Below are positions 43,314 to 51,696 of a stretch of 64,000 nucleotides of DNA, piece by piece. Each line of letters begins with the position of its first letter. The stretch's first letter is position 1. The notes beneath the pieces were generated by a model, which saw only the letters and a list, made by a program, of their open reading frames with translations, was not told the DNA's origin and ran no database searches. The position numbers were made by a program, and so were the translations under genes. Source of the DNA: SW4 sp042466115 (lineage in GTDB: Bacteria; Pseudomonadota; Alphaproteobacteria; Rhodobacterales; Rhodobacteraceae); contig NZ_JAXHBQ010000001.1 of assembly GCF_042466115.1 (NCBI RefSeq), positions 2,542,001-2,606,000 of the forward strand, in the 5' to 3' direction.

Positions 43314-44792
43314 TCAGACCGAGGTGCAGATGTATTTCATCTCCATGTAGTCTTCGATGCCGTGGTGGCTGCCTTCGCGGCCAAGGCCGGATTGCTTGAC
43401 TCCACCAAACGGCGCGACTTCGGTGCTGATGATGCCGGTGTTCACGCCGACGATGCCGTATTCCAGCGCCTCGGCCACCTTGGTGACGCGGCTGATGTCC
43501 TTGGCGTAGAAATAGGACGCAAGGCCGAAAATCGTGTCATTGGCGAGCTTGATCACGTCATCCTCGTCCTCGAATTTGAACAGCGGCGCGAAGGGGCCAA
43601 AGGTTTCGTCGGTGCTGACTTGCATGTCGGGGGTGGCGTTGGTCACGATGGTTGGCTCAAAGAACATGCCACCCAGATCGTGGGCCTTGCCGCCGGTCAG
43701 GATTGTGCCGCCTTTTGACAGCGCATCGGCGAGGTGTTCCTTGACCTTTTCCACCGCCGAAGGTTCGATCAGCGGGCCAAGGGCCGTGCCTTCGGACAGC
43801 CCGTCACCTACGGCCAAAGCCTCGACCGCCACTTTCAGTTTCGCAGCAAACGCATCGTAAACGCCTGCCTGCACGTAGATACGGTTGGCGCAAACGCAGG
43901 TCTGGCCATTGTTGCGGAACTTGCAGGCTATGGCGCCAATCACGGCCTCGTCCAGATCGGCGTCGTCGAACACGATAAACGGCGCGTTGCCGCCCAATTC
44001 CATGCTGCACTTCATGACCTGATCGGCGGCCTGTTTCAGCAGGATGCGCCCCACTTCGGTGCTGCCCGTGAATGTCAGCTTGCGCACCAGCGGGTTTTCG
44101 CAAAATTCCTTGCCCACGTCTGACGATTTGGTCGAGGTCACGACGGACAGCAACCCCTTGGGCAGGCCGGCTTCCTGCGCCAGTTTTGCCATGGCAAGGG
44201 CCGACAGCGGAGTCAGCGATGCGGGGCGGATCACAAAGGAACAGCCCGCCGCCAGGGCAGGCGCAACCTTGCGCGCGATCATCGCATTGGGGAAATTCCA
44301 CGGGGTAATGCCTGCGGCCACGCCGATGGGCTGCTTGATTACGGTGATGCGTTTGTCGGGCATATGGCCGGGGATGGTTTCGCCGTAGATGCGCTTGGCC
44401 TCCTCGCCGAACCACTCCACGAAGGATGCGCCATAAGCGACCTCGCCACGGGATTCCGCCAGCGGTTTGCCCTGCTCGGCGGTCATGATGATCGCGAGAT
44501 CCTCTTGATTGACCATCAACAGGTCGAACCACTTGCGCAGGACCTGCGCGCGGGATTTGCCGGTTTGCGCGGCCCATGCGTGGCGCGCAGCTTCGGCGGC
44601 GGCGATGGCGGTGGTAATTTCGGCGCGCGACAGGTCGGCGACCTTTGCAATGACATCGCCGCGCGCTGGGTTGACCACATCGAATGTCTTGCCGTCCTTG
44701 GCATCGACCCAGTCACCGCCGACGAAGGCCTGTTCACAGACCAGATCGGGACGCGACAAAAGCGATTTCAGGTTGGTGGTGTTGTCAAGCAT
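43314..44792 (-). CDS. gabD: Succinate-semialdehyde dehydrogenase
   Basis: 492 aa from ATG 44792, which has AGGAGG (44798-44803) five nt upstream; the frame stays open far upstream without support. Aldehyde dehydrogenase motifs: NAD binding TPWNFP, catalytic Glu in MELGGNAPF, catalytic Cys in NNGQTCVCANR, and PFGGVKQSGLGREG at the end. Closest in style to GabD. It oxidises succinate semialdehyde to succinate in 4-aminobutyrate or polyamine use. No gabT in the window. Confidence 0.9.
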   Translation of the reverse strand: MLDNTTNLKSLLSRPDLVCEQAFVGGDWVDAKDGKTFDVVNPARGDVIAKVADLSRAEITTAIAAAEAARHAWAAQTGKSRAQVLRKWFDLLMVNQEDLAIIMTAEQGKPLAESRGEVAYGASFVEWFGEEAKRIYGETIPGHMPDKRITVIKQPIGVAAGITPWNFPNAMIARKVAPALAAGCSFVIRPASLTPLSALAMAKLAQEAGLPKGLLSVVTSTKSSDVGKEFCENPLVRKLTFTGSTEVGRILLKQAADQVMKCSMELGGNAPFIVFDDADLDEAVIGAIACKFRNNGQTCVCANRIYVQAGVYDAFAAKLKVAVEALAVGDGLSEGTALGPLIEPSAVEKVKEHLADALSKGGTILTGGKAHDLGGMFFEPTIVTNATPDMQVSTDETFGPFAPLFKFEDEDDVIKLANDTIFGLASYFYAKDISRVTKVAEALEYGIVGVNTGIISTEVAPFGGVKQSGLGREGSHHGIEDYMEMKYICTSV

Positions 44793-44872
44793 GCGAGCCT
44801 CCTGCAAAGATTTGACACAGGGATACCCAAGCGGCTGGCAGAGTCCATGGGGTGTGTGCGAAAGGGTGCGAA

Positions 44873-45649
44873 ATGGAGCTTGATGACGCTTACGCCAATG
44901 GCGCCTATATCGCCGGTGGGGACAAGTTTCCCGACCGGTGGGCAGGCGCTGCAGCGGCATTTCGCGACGCGGCGCAGTGTGAACTGGACCAACCCTATGG
45001 CGGGCGGGCGCGCGAGGATTATGACCTGTTCCTGCCCGTGGGCGCACCCAAAGGCGTGGTGATCTTTGTCCATGGCGGATACTGGATGGCCTTTGACAAG
45101 TCTTGGTGGTCGCATCTGGCGGCGGGGCCACTGGCGCGGGGTTGGGCGGTGGCGATACCGTCATATGATCTGTGCCCCGACATCACGATTGCCGGGATCA
45201 CCCGCCAGATCGCGGCAGTCGTGGATACTGTCGCGGCGCGGTTTGCCGGGTTGCCCCTGCGTCTGACCGGGCATTCGGCGGGCGGGCATCTGGTGGCACG
45301 GATGGGCTGCGCGGATGTTTCGCTGGCCGCAAGGCACCGGATCGCGCGGATCGTGCCGGTCTCGCCATTGGGTGATCTGGAGCCGCTGTTGCGCACCAGC
45401 ATGAATGAAACATTGCAACTGGATGCGGCCGAGGCGCGGGCCGAAAGCCCTGTGCTGCATCGGGCACCTGACGCGCCTGTCACGGTTTGGGTTGGCGCCG
45501 ATGAACGCCCGGCATTCATCGCGCAGGCGCAGGGGCTGGCGAGGGCGTGGCAAGGCGATCTGGTGATTGAACCCGCGCGCCACCATTTCGATGTGATCGA
45601 CGGGCTGGCCGACCCTGACAGCAATCTGGTCGCGGCCCTGTTGGGATAG
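44873..45649 (+). CDS. Alpha/beta hydrolase, kynurenine-formamidase-like
   Basis: 258 aa from ATG 44873 (MELDDAYANGAYI). It has the oxyanion HGGYW motif (VIFVHGGYW) and nucleophile GHSAGGH, with a late His in ARHHFDVIDG. This resembles arylformamidase/kynurenine formamidase of the alpha/beta type and related esterases. Divergent from gabD across 80 nt. Converges on the P1 peptidase, with a repeat and hairpin between. Confidence 0.86.
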   Translation: MELDDAYANGAYIAGGDKFPDRWAGAAAAFRDAAQCELDQPYGGRAREDYDLFLPVGAPKGVVIFVHGGYWMAFDKSWWSHLAAGPLARGWAVAIPSYDLCPDITIAGITRQIAAVVDTVAARFAGLPLRLTGHSAGGHLVARMGCADVSLAARHRIARIVPVSPLGDLEPLLRTSMNETLQLDAAEARAESPVLHRAPDAPVTVWVGADERPAFIAQAQGLARAWQGDLVIEPARHHFDVIDGLADPDSNLVAALLG

Positions 45650-45653
45650 GTCC

Positions 45654-45671
45654 GTGGGGGCCAGCCCCCAC
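45654..45671. terminator. Hairpin between convergent hydrolase and P1 peptidase genes
   Basis: Stem GTGGGGG (45654-45660) pairs with CCCCCAC (45665-45671) around the loop ccag. It sits five nt beyond the hydrolase stop and directly before repeat copy B, and could end transcription from the left. Confidence 0.5.
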
Positions 45672-45673
45672 AC

Positions 45674-45700
45674 CCCCGGAGTTGCATGGCCAAGATGAAG
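45674..45700. repeat. Short dispersed repeat, copy B
   Basis: 27-nt unit from 'ccccggagttg' to 'gccaagatgaag', 26/27 identical to copy A (35137-35163). Lies between convergent genes. Confidence 0.65.
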
Positions 45701-45704
45701 GGGC

Positions 45705-46688
45705 TTAGGTGTCGTGCAGCATCGCCCATGTGGGCAGCGGATCGTTCTCGGCTGGCGTTGCATGATAGACCCCACGGGCAATCGCGCGGGCAAGGCAGGT
45801 TGCCGCGGCATGGCCAAGGGCAAGCGTGTCCAGCGGTTCATTGGCCAGCGGTTTTGCGCCCGTGCTGGCGGCAAAGACCAGATCGCCGTCCATCGGCGTG
45901 TGGCTGGGCACCAATGCGCGCGCCATGCCGTCATGGGTGGCCGTGGCAAGGCGGGTGCATTGTGCCTGGGTCAGGATCGCGTCGGTGGCAACGATGGCAA
46001 TGGTCGTCGCCCCACCCAGTTTTGTAGGCGGCATGTGGCGCGGATAGCTGATTGCGGGGCCACGCCCGCCGAACTCGGTGCCGATTTCCCATGGTCCGGC
46101 CCAGAAATGCGCGCCATCCCCGACCGTGGCGGTGCCAAGCGCGTTCACGGCGACAAGCGCGCCGACCGTGTGGCCGGATGGCAGGATCGCCGAGGCAGAG
46201 CCAAGCCCGCCTTTGAGGGTTGCCGTGGTCGCGCCGGTTCCGGCACCCGTGGTGCCAAGCTGGAATGTGCTGTCAGCGGTGTTCAATGCGGTGCGACCAA
46301 GGGCGGCGTAAGGGTTCGCCGCCCAATCCTTGGCCCCGCCATTGAGCAAATCGAACAGGATCGCCGCAGGCACGATCGGCACGCGCTGATCCCCCACGGC
46401 GAACCCGCGGCCCTGTGCGCGCAGTGCGTCCATCACGCCTGACGCTGCATCAAGGCCAAAGGCCGATCCGCCTGCAAGCACCAAAGCATCGACCTGTTGC
46501 ACGGTCTTGTCGGGCGCCAGTAAATCGGTTTCCCGCGTGCCCGGTGCGCCGCCCATCACGTGAACGCCCGCGGTGAATGGTGCATCACCGACCAACACCG
46601 TGACGCCCGATTTCAGCGCATCGTCCTGTGCATTGCCAACACGCAGGCCGGCCACATCGGTGATCAGGTTGGTCGGACCGGCGCGCAT
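45705..46688 (-). CDS. P1-family (S58, DmpA-like) peptidase
   Basis: 327 aa. N-terminal GPTNLITDVAGLRVGNA, the LVLAGGSAFGLDAASGV block and a central GTTGAGTGATTATLKGG segment are diagnostic of the P1/DmpA/NylC family, N-terminal-nucleophile hydrolases that self-cleave. I could not fix the cleavage Ser or Thr by eye. Likely an aminopeptidase or amide hydrolase. Starts 1 nt after the cupin stop. Confidence 0.88.
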   Translation of the reverse strand: MRAGPTNLITDVAGLRVGNAQDDALKSGVTVLVGDAPFTAGVHVMGGAPGTRETDLLAPDKTVQQVDALVLAGGSAFGLDAASGVMDALRAQGRGFAVGDQRVPIVPAAILFDLLNGGAKDWAANPYAALGRTALNTADSTFQLGTTGAGTGATTATLKGGLGSASAILPSGHTVGALVAVNALGTATVGDGAHFWAGPWEIGTEFGGRGPAISYPRHMPPTKLGGATTIAIVATDAILTQAQCTRLATATHDGMARALVPSHTPMDGDLVFAASTGAKPLANEPLDTLALGHAAATCLARAIARGVYHATPAENDPLPTWAMLHDT

Positions 46689-46689
46689 A

Positions 46690-47043
46690 TCAAAGACGCG
46701 GTTTGGGCGCGGCGGTGGCCGGATCGCCGGTGTTGGGGGTGCCTTTGGGTTCGATCAGCAGCACGGCGGCTTCATCGGTCAGGGCGCGCGGGCGGTGTTC
46801 GACGCCAGCAGGCACAACGAACAGATCGCCCGCGTCCAGTTCCAGTGTCTGATCGGGCAGATCAATCGCCACGCGCCCCTGCACGACCAGAAAGAAGTCA
46901 TCGGTGTTGGGGTGGCTGTGCCAGTGGAATTCACCTGAAAACCGGGCCAGCATCACATCATTGCCGTTGTAGTCGGCGACGATCCGTGGGCTCCAGTGGT
47001 CATCGAACTGGGCGAGTTTTTCGGTGAGCGTGACTTTGTCCAT
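46690..47043 (-). CDS. Cupin-domain protein
   Basis: 117 aa. Cupin motif 1 is EFHWHSHPNTDDFFLVVQGR and motif 2 GDLFVVPAGVEHRP, with His ligands in place. Stands 7 nt after the preceding gene and 1 nt before the P1 peptidase (TGATATG). Substrate unknown. Confidence 0.87.
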   Translation of the reverse strand: MDKVTLTEKLAQFDDHWSPRIVADYNGNDVMLARFSGEFHWHSHPNTDDFFLVVQGRVAIDLPDQTLELDAGDLFVVPAGVEHRPRALTDEAAVLLIEPKGTPNTGDPATAAPKPRL

Positions 47044-47050
47044 GGGACCC

Positions 47051-47458
47051 CTAGGATGAGATGGTGAAAGCGCCCAGATAGCGCAACGCGGGTGTATCGT
47101 TCAGGGTATAGGGCATGCCACCGAAGGCGGATTCAGAGATCATCACGAGGGTGTTGTCGTTGCTGATCCGGTCGGTCATGTCATCAAGGTCGGCTGCGGG
47201 GATGATCATGCGCAGGGCAAACGGCACCCGTTCCCCGAACGCGACTTCCACGAAATTTGTATCCACATAGGCGTCTGCCAGATCGCGGGTCAGCGGTTCG
47301 GGATGGTTGTCATCGGGCGTGTCATAGCAATATGACATCGCCGTTTCTTCGGACGGGAAATGGCCCGCGAACAGGTGCAAGCGGTCACTACCTGCCTGTG
47401 GGGACGGGGCCGAAGTGCGCGGTTTGAACCACGACAGGATTGTTTGCAAAACCCCCAT
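47051..47458 (-). CDS. Small protein, possibly Imm22-like
   Basis: 135 aa. A basic N-terminus is followed by LHLFAGHFPSEETAMSYCYD, an acidic DLADAYVDTNFVEVAFGE segment and NTLVMISESAFGG. This order recalls immunity protein family 22, but I am not sure. No toxin gene is adjacent; neighbours are two cupins. If immunity-like, it is orphaned or captured for another use. It starts 1 nt before the end of the next cupin gene region. Confidence 0.5.
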   Translation of the reverse strand: MGVLQTILSWFKPRTSAPSPQAGSDRLHLFAGHFPSEETAMSYCYDTPDDNHPEPLTRDLADAYVDTNFVEVAFGERVPFALRMIIPAADLDDMTDRISNDNTLVMISESAFGGMPYTLNDTPALRYLGAFTISS

Positions 47459-47459
47459 G

Positions 47460-47804
47460 TCAGACCTTGATCACATAGTCTTTGCGGGTGGTTTCGATCA
47501 CCTCCCAGATGCCGGTGAAACCGGGGCGGATCACGATACTGTCGCCTGCGCGCAGGGTCTGCGCCGTACCGGTGGCATCATCACGCAGCACGGAATGCCC
47601 CGACAGGATGTGGCAGTATTCCCATTCGTCATAGGCAACGCGCCACGCCCCCGGGGTGCTTTGCCAGATGCCGCAAAACAGCCCGTCGCGGTCTTCAAGG
47701 TTCCATGTGGTGAATTGCGGATCGCCCGACACCAACCGGTCGGCCGCAGGGGCGTCATGTTCGGGCGGGGCGGCGTCGGGTGTGAGGCGGGCGAAATGGG
47801 TCAT
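47460..47804 (-). CDS. Cupin-domain protein (DUF861/EutQ-like)
   Basis: 114 aa. Cupin_3 pattern: GIWQSTPGAWRVAYDEWEYCHILSG, quoted in part, and LRAGDSIVIRPGFTGIWEVIE. Family members are often found with (S)-ureidoglycine or ethanolamine metabolism, but here the neighbours do not show a pathway. It is divergent from the creatinase gene (171 nt apart). Confidence 0.87.
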   Translation of the reverse strand: MTHFARLTPDAAPPEHDAPAADRLVSGDPQFTTWNLEDRDGLFCGIWQSTPGAWRVAYDEWEYCHILSGHSVLRDDATGTAQTLRAGDSIVIRPGFTGIWEVIETTRKDYVIKV

Positions 47805-47975
47805 GGTGTCCTCCGTAGGGACAGCCTAATGCGCCCGGCGCGCCCATCACAAGGTGGATTGACTCGTGGCATCGGTTTCGGGCAATGAACGCCCATGCGC
47901 GGGGCGATGGCGTCGCTCCTGATCAACAGCGCAATCCGTCCTGAACGCCCGGACCTTCTGAAAAGGAGGTGCCTT

Positions 47976-49181
47976 ATGGACCGTCCCGAATTTTACCGCT
48001 TTCACAATGGCGAAAAGGCCGTGCAAGCCTTTGAAGCCGCAGAATTTGACACCCGCCTTGCGGGCCTGCGCAAGATCATGGCCGAAGCCGGAGTCGAGGC
48101 CTGCGTTTTCACATCCATGCACGCGATCGCCTATTATTCCGGCTTTCTGTATTGTGCGTTTGGCCGCCCCTACGGGTTGGTCGTGACAGCCACACAGGAT
48201 GTGACCATCAGTGCGGGGATTGATGCAGGCCAGCCGTGGCGGCGCAGCCATGGTGACAACATCACCTATACCGATTGGACCCGCGACAATTACTGGCGCG
48301 CGATCCTGTCGGTGACAGGCGAGGGGCGCGTGATTGGCTATGAGGGCGATCACCTGACCTTGCTGCAAAAGACCAAGTTGGACGGGTTCCTGAAACCGTC
48401 CAAGACCGTCGATATCGCCCCTGCGACCATGGTGCAGCGCATGCACAAATCGCCTGCCGAGATTGCCCTGATCCGCCATGGCGCGCAGGTTGCCGATGTG
48501 GGCGGCTATGCGATCCGCGATGCAGTCAAGGTTGGCGCGCGCGAGATTGACGTGGCCATGGCGGGGCGTGATGCGATGGAACTGGAGATCGCCAAACGCT
48601 TTCCTGACGCCGAATACCGCGACTCTTGGGTCTGGTTCCAGTCGGGCGTGAACACGGACGGGGCGCATAACCCTGTGACGGCGCGGGCGCTGGAAACGGG
48701 CGATATCCTGTCGCTGAACACCTTTCCCATGATCAGCGCCTATTACACAGCGCTGGAGCGGACGATGTTCGTGCGCGAGGTCGATGATGCCTGCCTGAAG
48801 ATCTGGGAGGCCAATGTGGCGGCCCATGAATATGGCATGTCCCTTCTGCAGCCGGGCGCAAGCTGCGCCGAGATCACCCACAAGATCAACGCCTTCTTCG
48901 AGGAACGCCAGTTGTTGCAATACCGCACCTTTGGCTATGGCCATTCGTTTGGCGTCTTGTCGCATTACTATGGCCGCGAGGCAGGGCTGGAACTGCGCGA
49001 GGATATCGATACCGTGCTGGAACCCGGCATGGTCATTTCGATGGAACCGATGCTGACCATCGCCGAAGGCAACCCCGGCGCGGGCGGCTATCGCGAACAC
49101 GATATTCTGGTGATCACCGAGGATGGAAACGACAACATCACGGGCTATCCTTATGGCCCTGAATTCAACGTCGTTGGATGA
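47976..49181 (+). CDS. Creatinase (creatine amidinohydrolase), M24 family
   Basis: 401 aa from ATG 47976, with the strong Shine-Dalgarno AAAGGAGGT (47962-47970). A creatinase-type N-terminal domain (residues 1-160) precedes the pita-bread fold. The catalytic His is His231 in GVNTDGAHNPVTAR, where Pseudomonas creatinase has His232. EPMLTIAEGNPGAGGYREHD closes the active site. It hydrolyses creatine to sarcosine and urea. No creatininase or sarcosine oxidase gene is present in the window. Confidence 0.92.
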   Translation: MDRPEFYRFHNGEKAVQAFEAAEFDTRLAGLRKIMAEAGVEACVFTSMHAIAYYSGFLYCAFGRPYGLVVTATQDVTISAGIDAGQPWRRSHGDNITYTDWTRDNYWRAILSVTGEGRVIGYEGDHLTLLQKTKLDGFLKPSKTVDIAPATMVQRMHKSPAEIALIRHGAQVADVGGYAIRDAVKVGAREIDVAMAGRDAMELEIAKRFPDAEYRDSWVWFQSGVNTDGAHNPVTARALETGDILSLNTFPMISAYYTALERTMFVREVDDACLKIWEANVAAHEYGMSLLQPGASCAEITHKINAFFEERQLLQYRTFGYGHSFGVLSHYYGREAGLELREDIDTVLEPGMVISMEPMLTIAEGNPGAGGYREHDILVITEDGNDNITGYPYGPEFNVVG

Positions 49182-49186
49182 AACCG

Positions 49187-49211
49187 GACGGGCGGTTTCG
49201 TGCCGCCCGTC
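49187..49211 (+). terminator. Hairpin downstream of creatinase
   Basis: Perfect 9-bp stem GACGGGCGG (49187-49195) with CCGCCCGTC (49203-49211) and loop tttcgtg, six nt after the stop. There is no good T-tract (tgcccgct follows), so termination is probable rather than certain. Confidence 0.55.
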
Positions 49212-49324
49212 TGCCCGCTGCCGCGCGATGGCCCGCGAATTTGTCACAAACGCGCGCGCGGGCTTTCGCTTTGGTCAACCAGCGTGTTAGATCGGGACGA
49301 ATAGTTTACCAAGGCGGACTGCAT

Positions 49325-50143
49325 ATGCCCTTTACCACCCCTGATCGTCGCAAATTTCTTGCGCTTTCCGGCGCTGCTGCCCTTGGGGCTTGCACCCCCG
49401 CCCTGACCGAAGAAGAAGTGCAGGCAGCGACTGATCTGGAACAGTTCGGCTTTACCCCCGCCGAAGGCTATGGGTTGATCGAGGATGGCGGCTATACGCT
49501 TCCACCGATCCCGCTGAGTTATCTGGAATACCCCAACCGCCGCCAGTTGATTTTCTATGATGGAACGCAGCCTGCAGGAACGATCGAAATCGACCCGCAT
49601 GGCAAGTTCTTGTATTGGATCTTGGATGATGGAACGGCGTGGCGCTATCCCATCGCGGTGGGGCGCGCGGGCCGGTCCTTGCGCCGCCCGACAACCATCC
49701 GGCGCAAGGTCGAATGGCCCGGCTGGACCCCAACCGCCAACATGCTGCGCACCCAACCCGAGGTTTATGGCGAATTTCGCGGCGGCGTGCCGGGCGGGTT
49801 GGCCAGCCCCTTGGGCGCGCGCGCGCTTTATTTGTATCAGGGCGGGCGCGATACGTTTTACCGCATCCACGGGACCAACGACCTGCGCTCGATCGGCAAT
49901 TCGGGGTCAGCAGGCTGTATCCGCTTGTTTAATCACGATATTATCGACCTCTATGAACGTGTGCCAAACGGCACCAATGTGCGTATCCGCTCGAAGTCGG
50001 AATCCGAACGCATCCTTGGTCCGGAATTGTCCAACCGCGGTATCGAACTGCCCGCAACGATCGTGTCGCCGGAAACGATCTATGGCGCGGTCGAGGAACA
50101 GGGTGTGGTTGAAACCGATCCAGGCGCGGAAACCGACGCGTAA
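49325..50143 (+). CDS. L,D-transpeptidase (YkuD domain), Tat-type lipoprotein
   Basis: 272 aa from ATG 49325. The leader MPFTTPDRRKFLALSGAAAL has an RR pair and ends in GAC, so Tat export with lipidation of the Cys is likely. The YkuD motif is H182-GTN to SGSAGCIRL with the nucleophile Cys198. It forms 3-3 peptidoglycan cross-links or attaches proteins to the wall. It precedes the ten-gene operon by 116 nt. Confidence 0.9.
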   Translation: MPFTTPDRRKFLALSGAAALGACTPALTEEEVQAATDLEQFGFTPAEGYGLIEDGGYTLPPIPLSYLEYPNRRQLIFYDGTQPAGTIEIDPHGKFLYWILDDGTAWRYPIAVGRAGRSLRRPTTIRRKVEWPGWTPTANMLRTQPEVYGEFRGGVPGGLASPLGARALYLYQGGRDTFYRIHGTNDLRSIGNSGSAGCIRLFNHDIIDLYERVPNGTNVRIRSKSESERILGPELSNRGIELPATIVSPETIYGAVEEQGVVETDPGAETDA

Positions 50144-50223
50144 TCGCGATTCCATGGGCAAAAGCAGGTTGAAACGCGATTTTCGCTCTACTGCACCCGT
50201 GTAAAATGTCGTAAGATTTCCCA

Positions 50224-50253
50224 TATAAAGCACAGACGATTACCAACGAGGGA
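50224..50253 (+). promoter_or_regulatory. Candidate -10 box and Shine-Dalgarno before the ten-gene operon
   Basis: TATAAA at 50224-50229 is a fair -10; no convincing -35 stands 17 nt upstream. GAGGGA at 50248-50253 lies six nt before ATG 50260 and is a good ribosome site. The promoter itself is tentative. Confidence 0.35.
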
Positions 50254-50259
50254 CAAAGT

Positions 50260-51336
50260 ATGGCAAATTTCGACGCGCAGATCCGTGAATCACAGGAACA
50301 GGTGGCCGAGGCACAGGGCAAGATTGCCGAACTGACCAGCCGGATCGAAACCGCGCGCCAGAAGATGGCCGAGGGCACAGATATCGCCGTGGATATCGAA
50401 AATGCCTCGCTTGCGGATGTGCATGCCCATACCGAAGCGATGAACGCCAATATCGCCGAACTGATCATGGGGCTCGACGATGTAACGGCCGGATTTTCCA
50501 AAGATTTTGACGAGATGCGCTCGAAAACAGGCTGGGAAACCTTTGTCGGTATCTTTTCCAAGGGCAAATCGGAATCCCTGCGTCAGGAACGCATGCGCAC
50601 GGCGTCGGTTGATGACAAGCTGCAAGACCTGATCGCCAAATCCGATGTGATCACCCAGCTCCTCGAAGGGCAGTTGGCGGTGCTGAACGAACAGAAAACC
50701 AAGGTTGAAACCAACCTTTCGGGCACGCTGGAAGACCGCGAAACCACCGTGTCCGAACTGGAAGCGGTCAAGGCCGAGATTTCCGGCATGGACCCGACGA
50801 TCATCGCGCTGGAAAACAAGATTTCCGTCGAACAGGATGCCGCGAAACGCACGGCACTGGAAACCGAACTGGCCGCCGCCAACACCCGCTACAACGATCT
50901 GGTGCAGCAGGAACAGGTCAAGCTGGCGAAATCGCAGACGCTGGAACGCTATATCGAAAAAGGCAAAACCTGGATCGATTCACTGCAAAACCAGGCGGCG
51001 ACGCAGATGGTGCTGATCAACAAGCTGCAAACAGACACCAAACAGCGTGTGGTGCTTTATGACGCGCTGACCAAATCGCTGAAAACCGCGCAGCAGCAGG
51101 ACGTGGCCCACCAGATCAACGAGATCGGCGTGAAAACCGACCAAGAGGCGCAGACCGCGATGGCCGCAATCGGGTCAGCCACCAACGCGCGCATGGCCGA
51201 AATGATGGAAGCCCACGAGGACCACATGGTCTTCGCCCGCGAAGTGCTGGAGCAAAAGGCGCGTGCGGACGAGCGTTTCATGCGCCGTTTCGAGAAAATT
51301 GTAGAGAAGCACGACAGCAACCAGTACGGGGCTTGA
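50260..51336 (+). CDS. Coiled-coil protein, first gene of AAA+ operon
   Basis: 358 aa, soluble, with no signal or membrane helix. Long heptad stretches run over residues 1-60 (QIRESQEQVAEAQGKIAELTS), 145-250 and 290-350. Lys/Glu/Gln-rich. The part near VVLYDALTKSLKTAQQQDV could be compared with TelA-type coiled coils, but I would not assign it. Probably a scaffold for the ATPase system. The next gene begins within 25 nt. Confidence 0.65.
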   Translation: MANFDAQIRESQEQVAEAQGKIAELTSRIETARQKMAEGTDIAVDIENASLADVHAHTEAMNANIAELIMGLDDVTAGFSKDFDEMRSKTGWETFVGIFSKGKSESLRQERMRTASVDDKLQDLIAKSDVITQLLEGQLAVLNEQKTKVETNLSGTLEDRETTVSELEAVKAEISGMDPTIIALENKISVEQDAAKRTALETELAAANTRYNDLVQQEQVKLAKSQTLERYIEKGKTWIDSLQNQAATQMVLINKLQTDTKQRVVLYDALTKSLKTAQQQDVAHQINEIGVKTDQEAQTAMAAIGSATNARMAEMMEAHEDHMVFAREVLEQKARADERFMRRFEKIVEKHDSNQYGA

Positions 51337-51360
51337 TGCTTGAGTTTCATTAAGGCGGGC

Positions 51361-51696
51361 ATGTCGGCGGTGTTCGGCTTTCAATTAGTTGCTTTGGGCA
51401 ATTTGGCGGCCCTGTATGTGGTATTTTTAGGAGTTTTCTTTTCGTACGAACTGTATGTCCACGAAATGTGGGTATTGTTCGGTATGAGTCTCATGAAGAT
51501 ATTGCCGCTCGTAACCATCTTCGCCTATTTTCAGCTGTTCTTTACCATTCCGAGCGCCGTTAGGCTGATTTCCTTGGCATTCTTAGGTGATGGCCGGCAT
51601 ATTGACACATCTGGGATATTGATCGTAATCGACCAGTTCAGGAGGTCTGTCACTAAGTTAAGGTCAATGATAGGCTTGAATAATGCCGCAAGCTGA
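51361..51696 (+). CDS. Small membrane protein with atypical codon use
   Basis: 111 aa from ATG 51361 (MSAVFGFQLVALGNL); a TTG at 51340 would add seven residues. Two or three helices (residues 5-33 and 38-75) and a basic C-terminal tail with FRRSVTKLRS. It overlaps the next gene by 14 nt. The gene is visibly AT-richer than its neighbours: it uses four TTA, several AGG, ATA and GTA codons that are rare here. It may have entered the operon later. No family recognised. Confidence 0.6.
   Translation: MSAVFGFQLVALGNLAALYVVFLGVFFSYELYVHEMWVLFGMSLMKILPLVTIFAYFQLFFTIPSAVRLISLAFLGDGRHIDTSGILIVIDQFRRSVTKLRSMIGLNNAAS

Noticed and set aside
47847..49247. A 466-codon minus-strand frame opposite creatinase
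   Set aside because: Creatinase is strongly supported by its motifs and Shine-Dalgarno.
50260..51336. TelA-type tellurite resistance assignment for the coiled-coil protein
   Set aside because: The similarity is limited to generic heptad sequence; no TelA signature could be seen.
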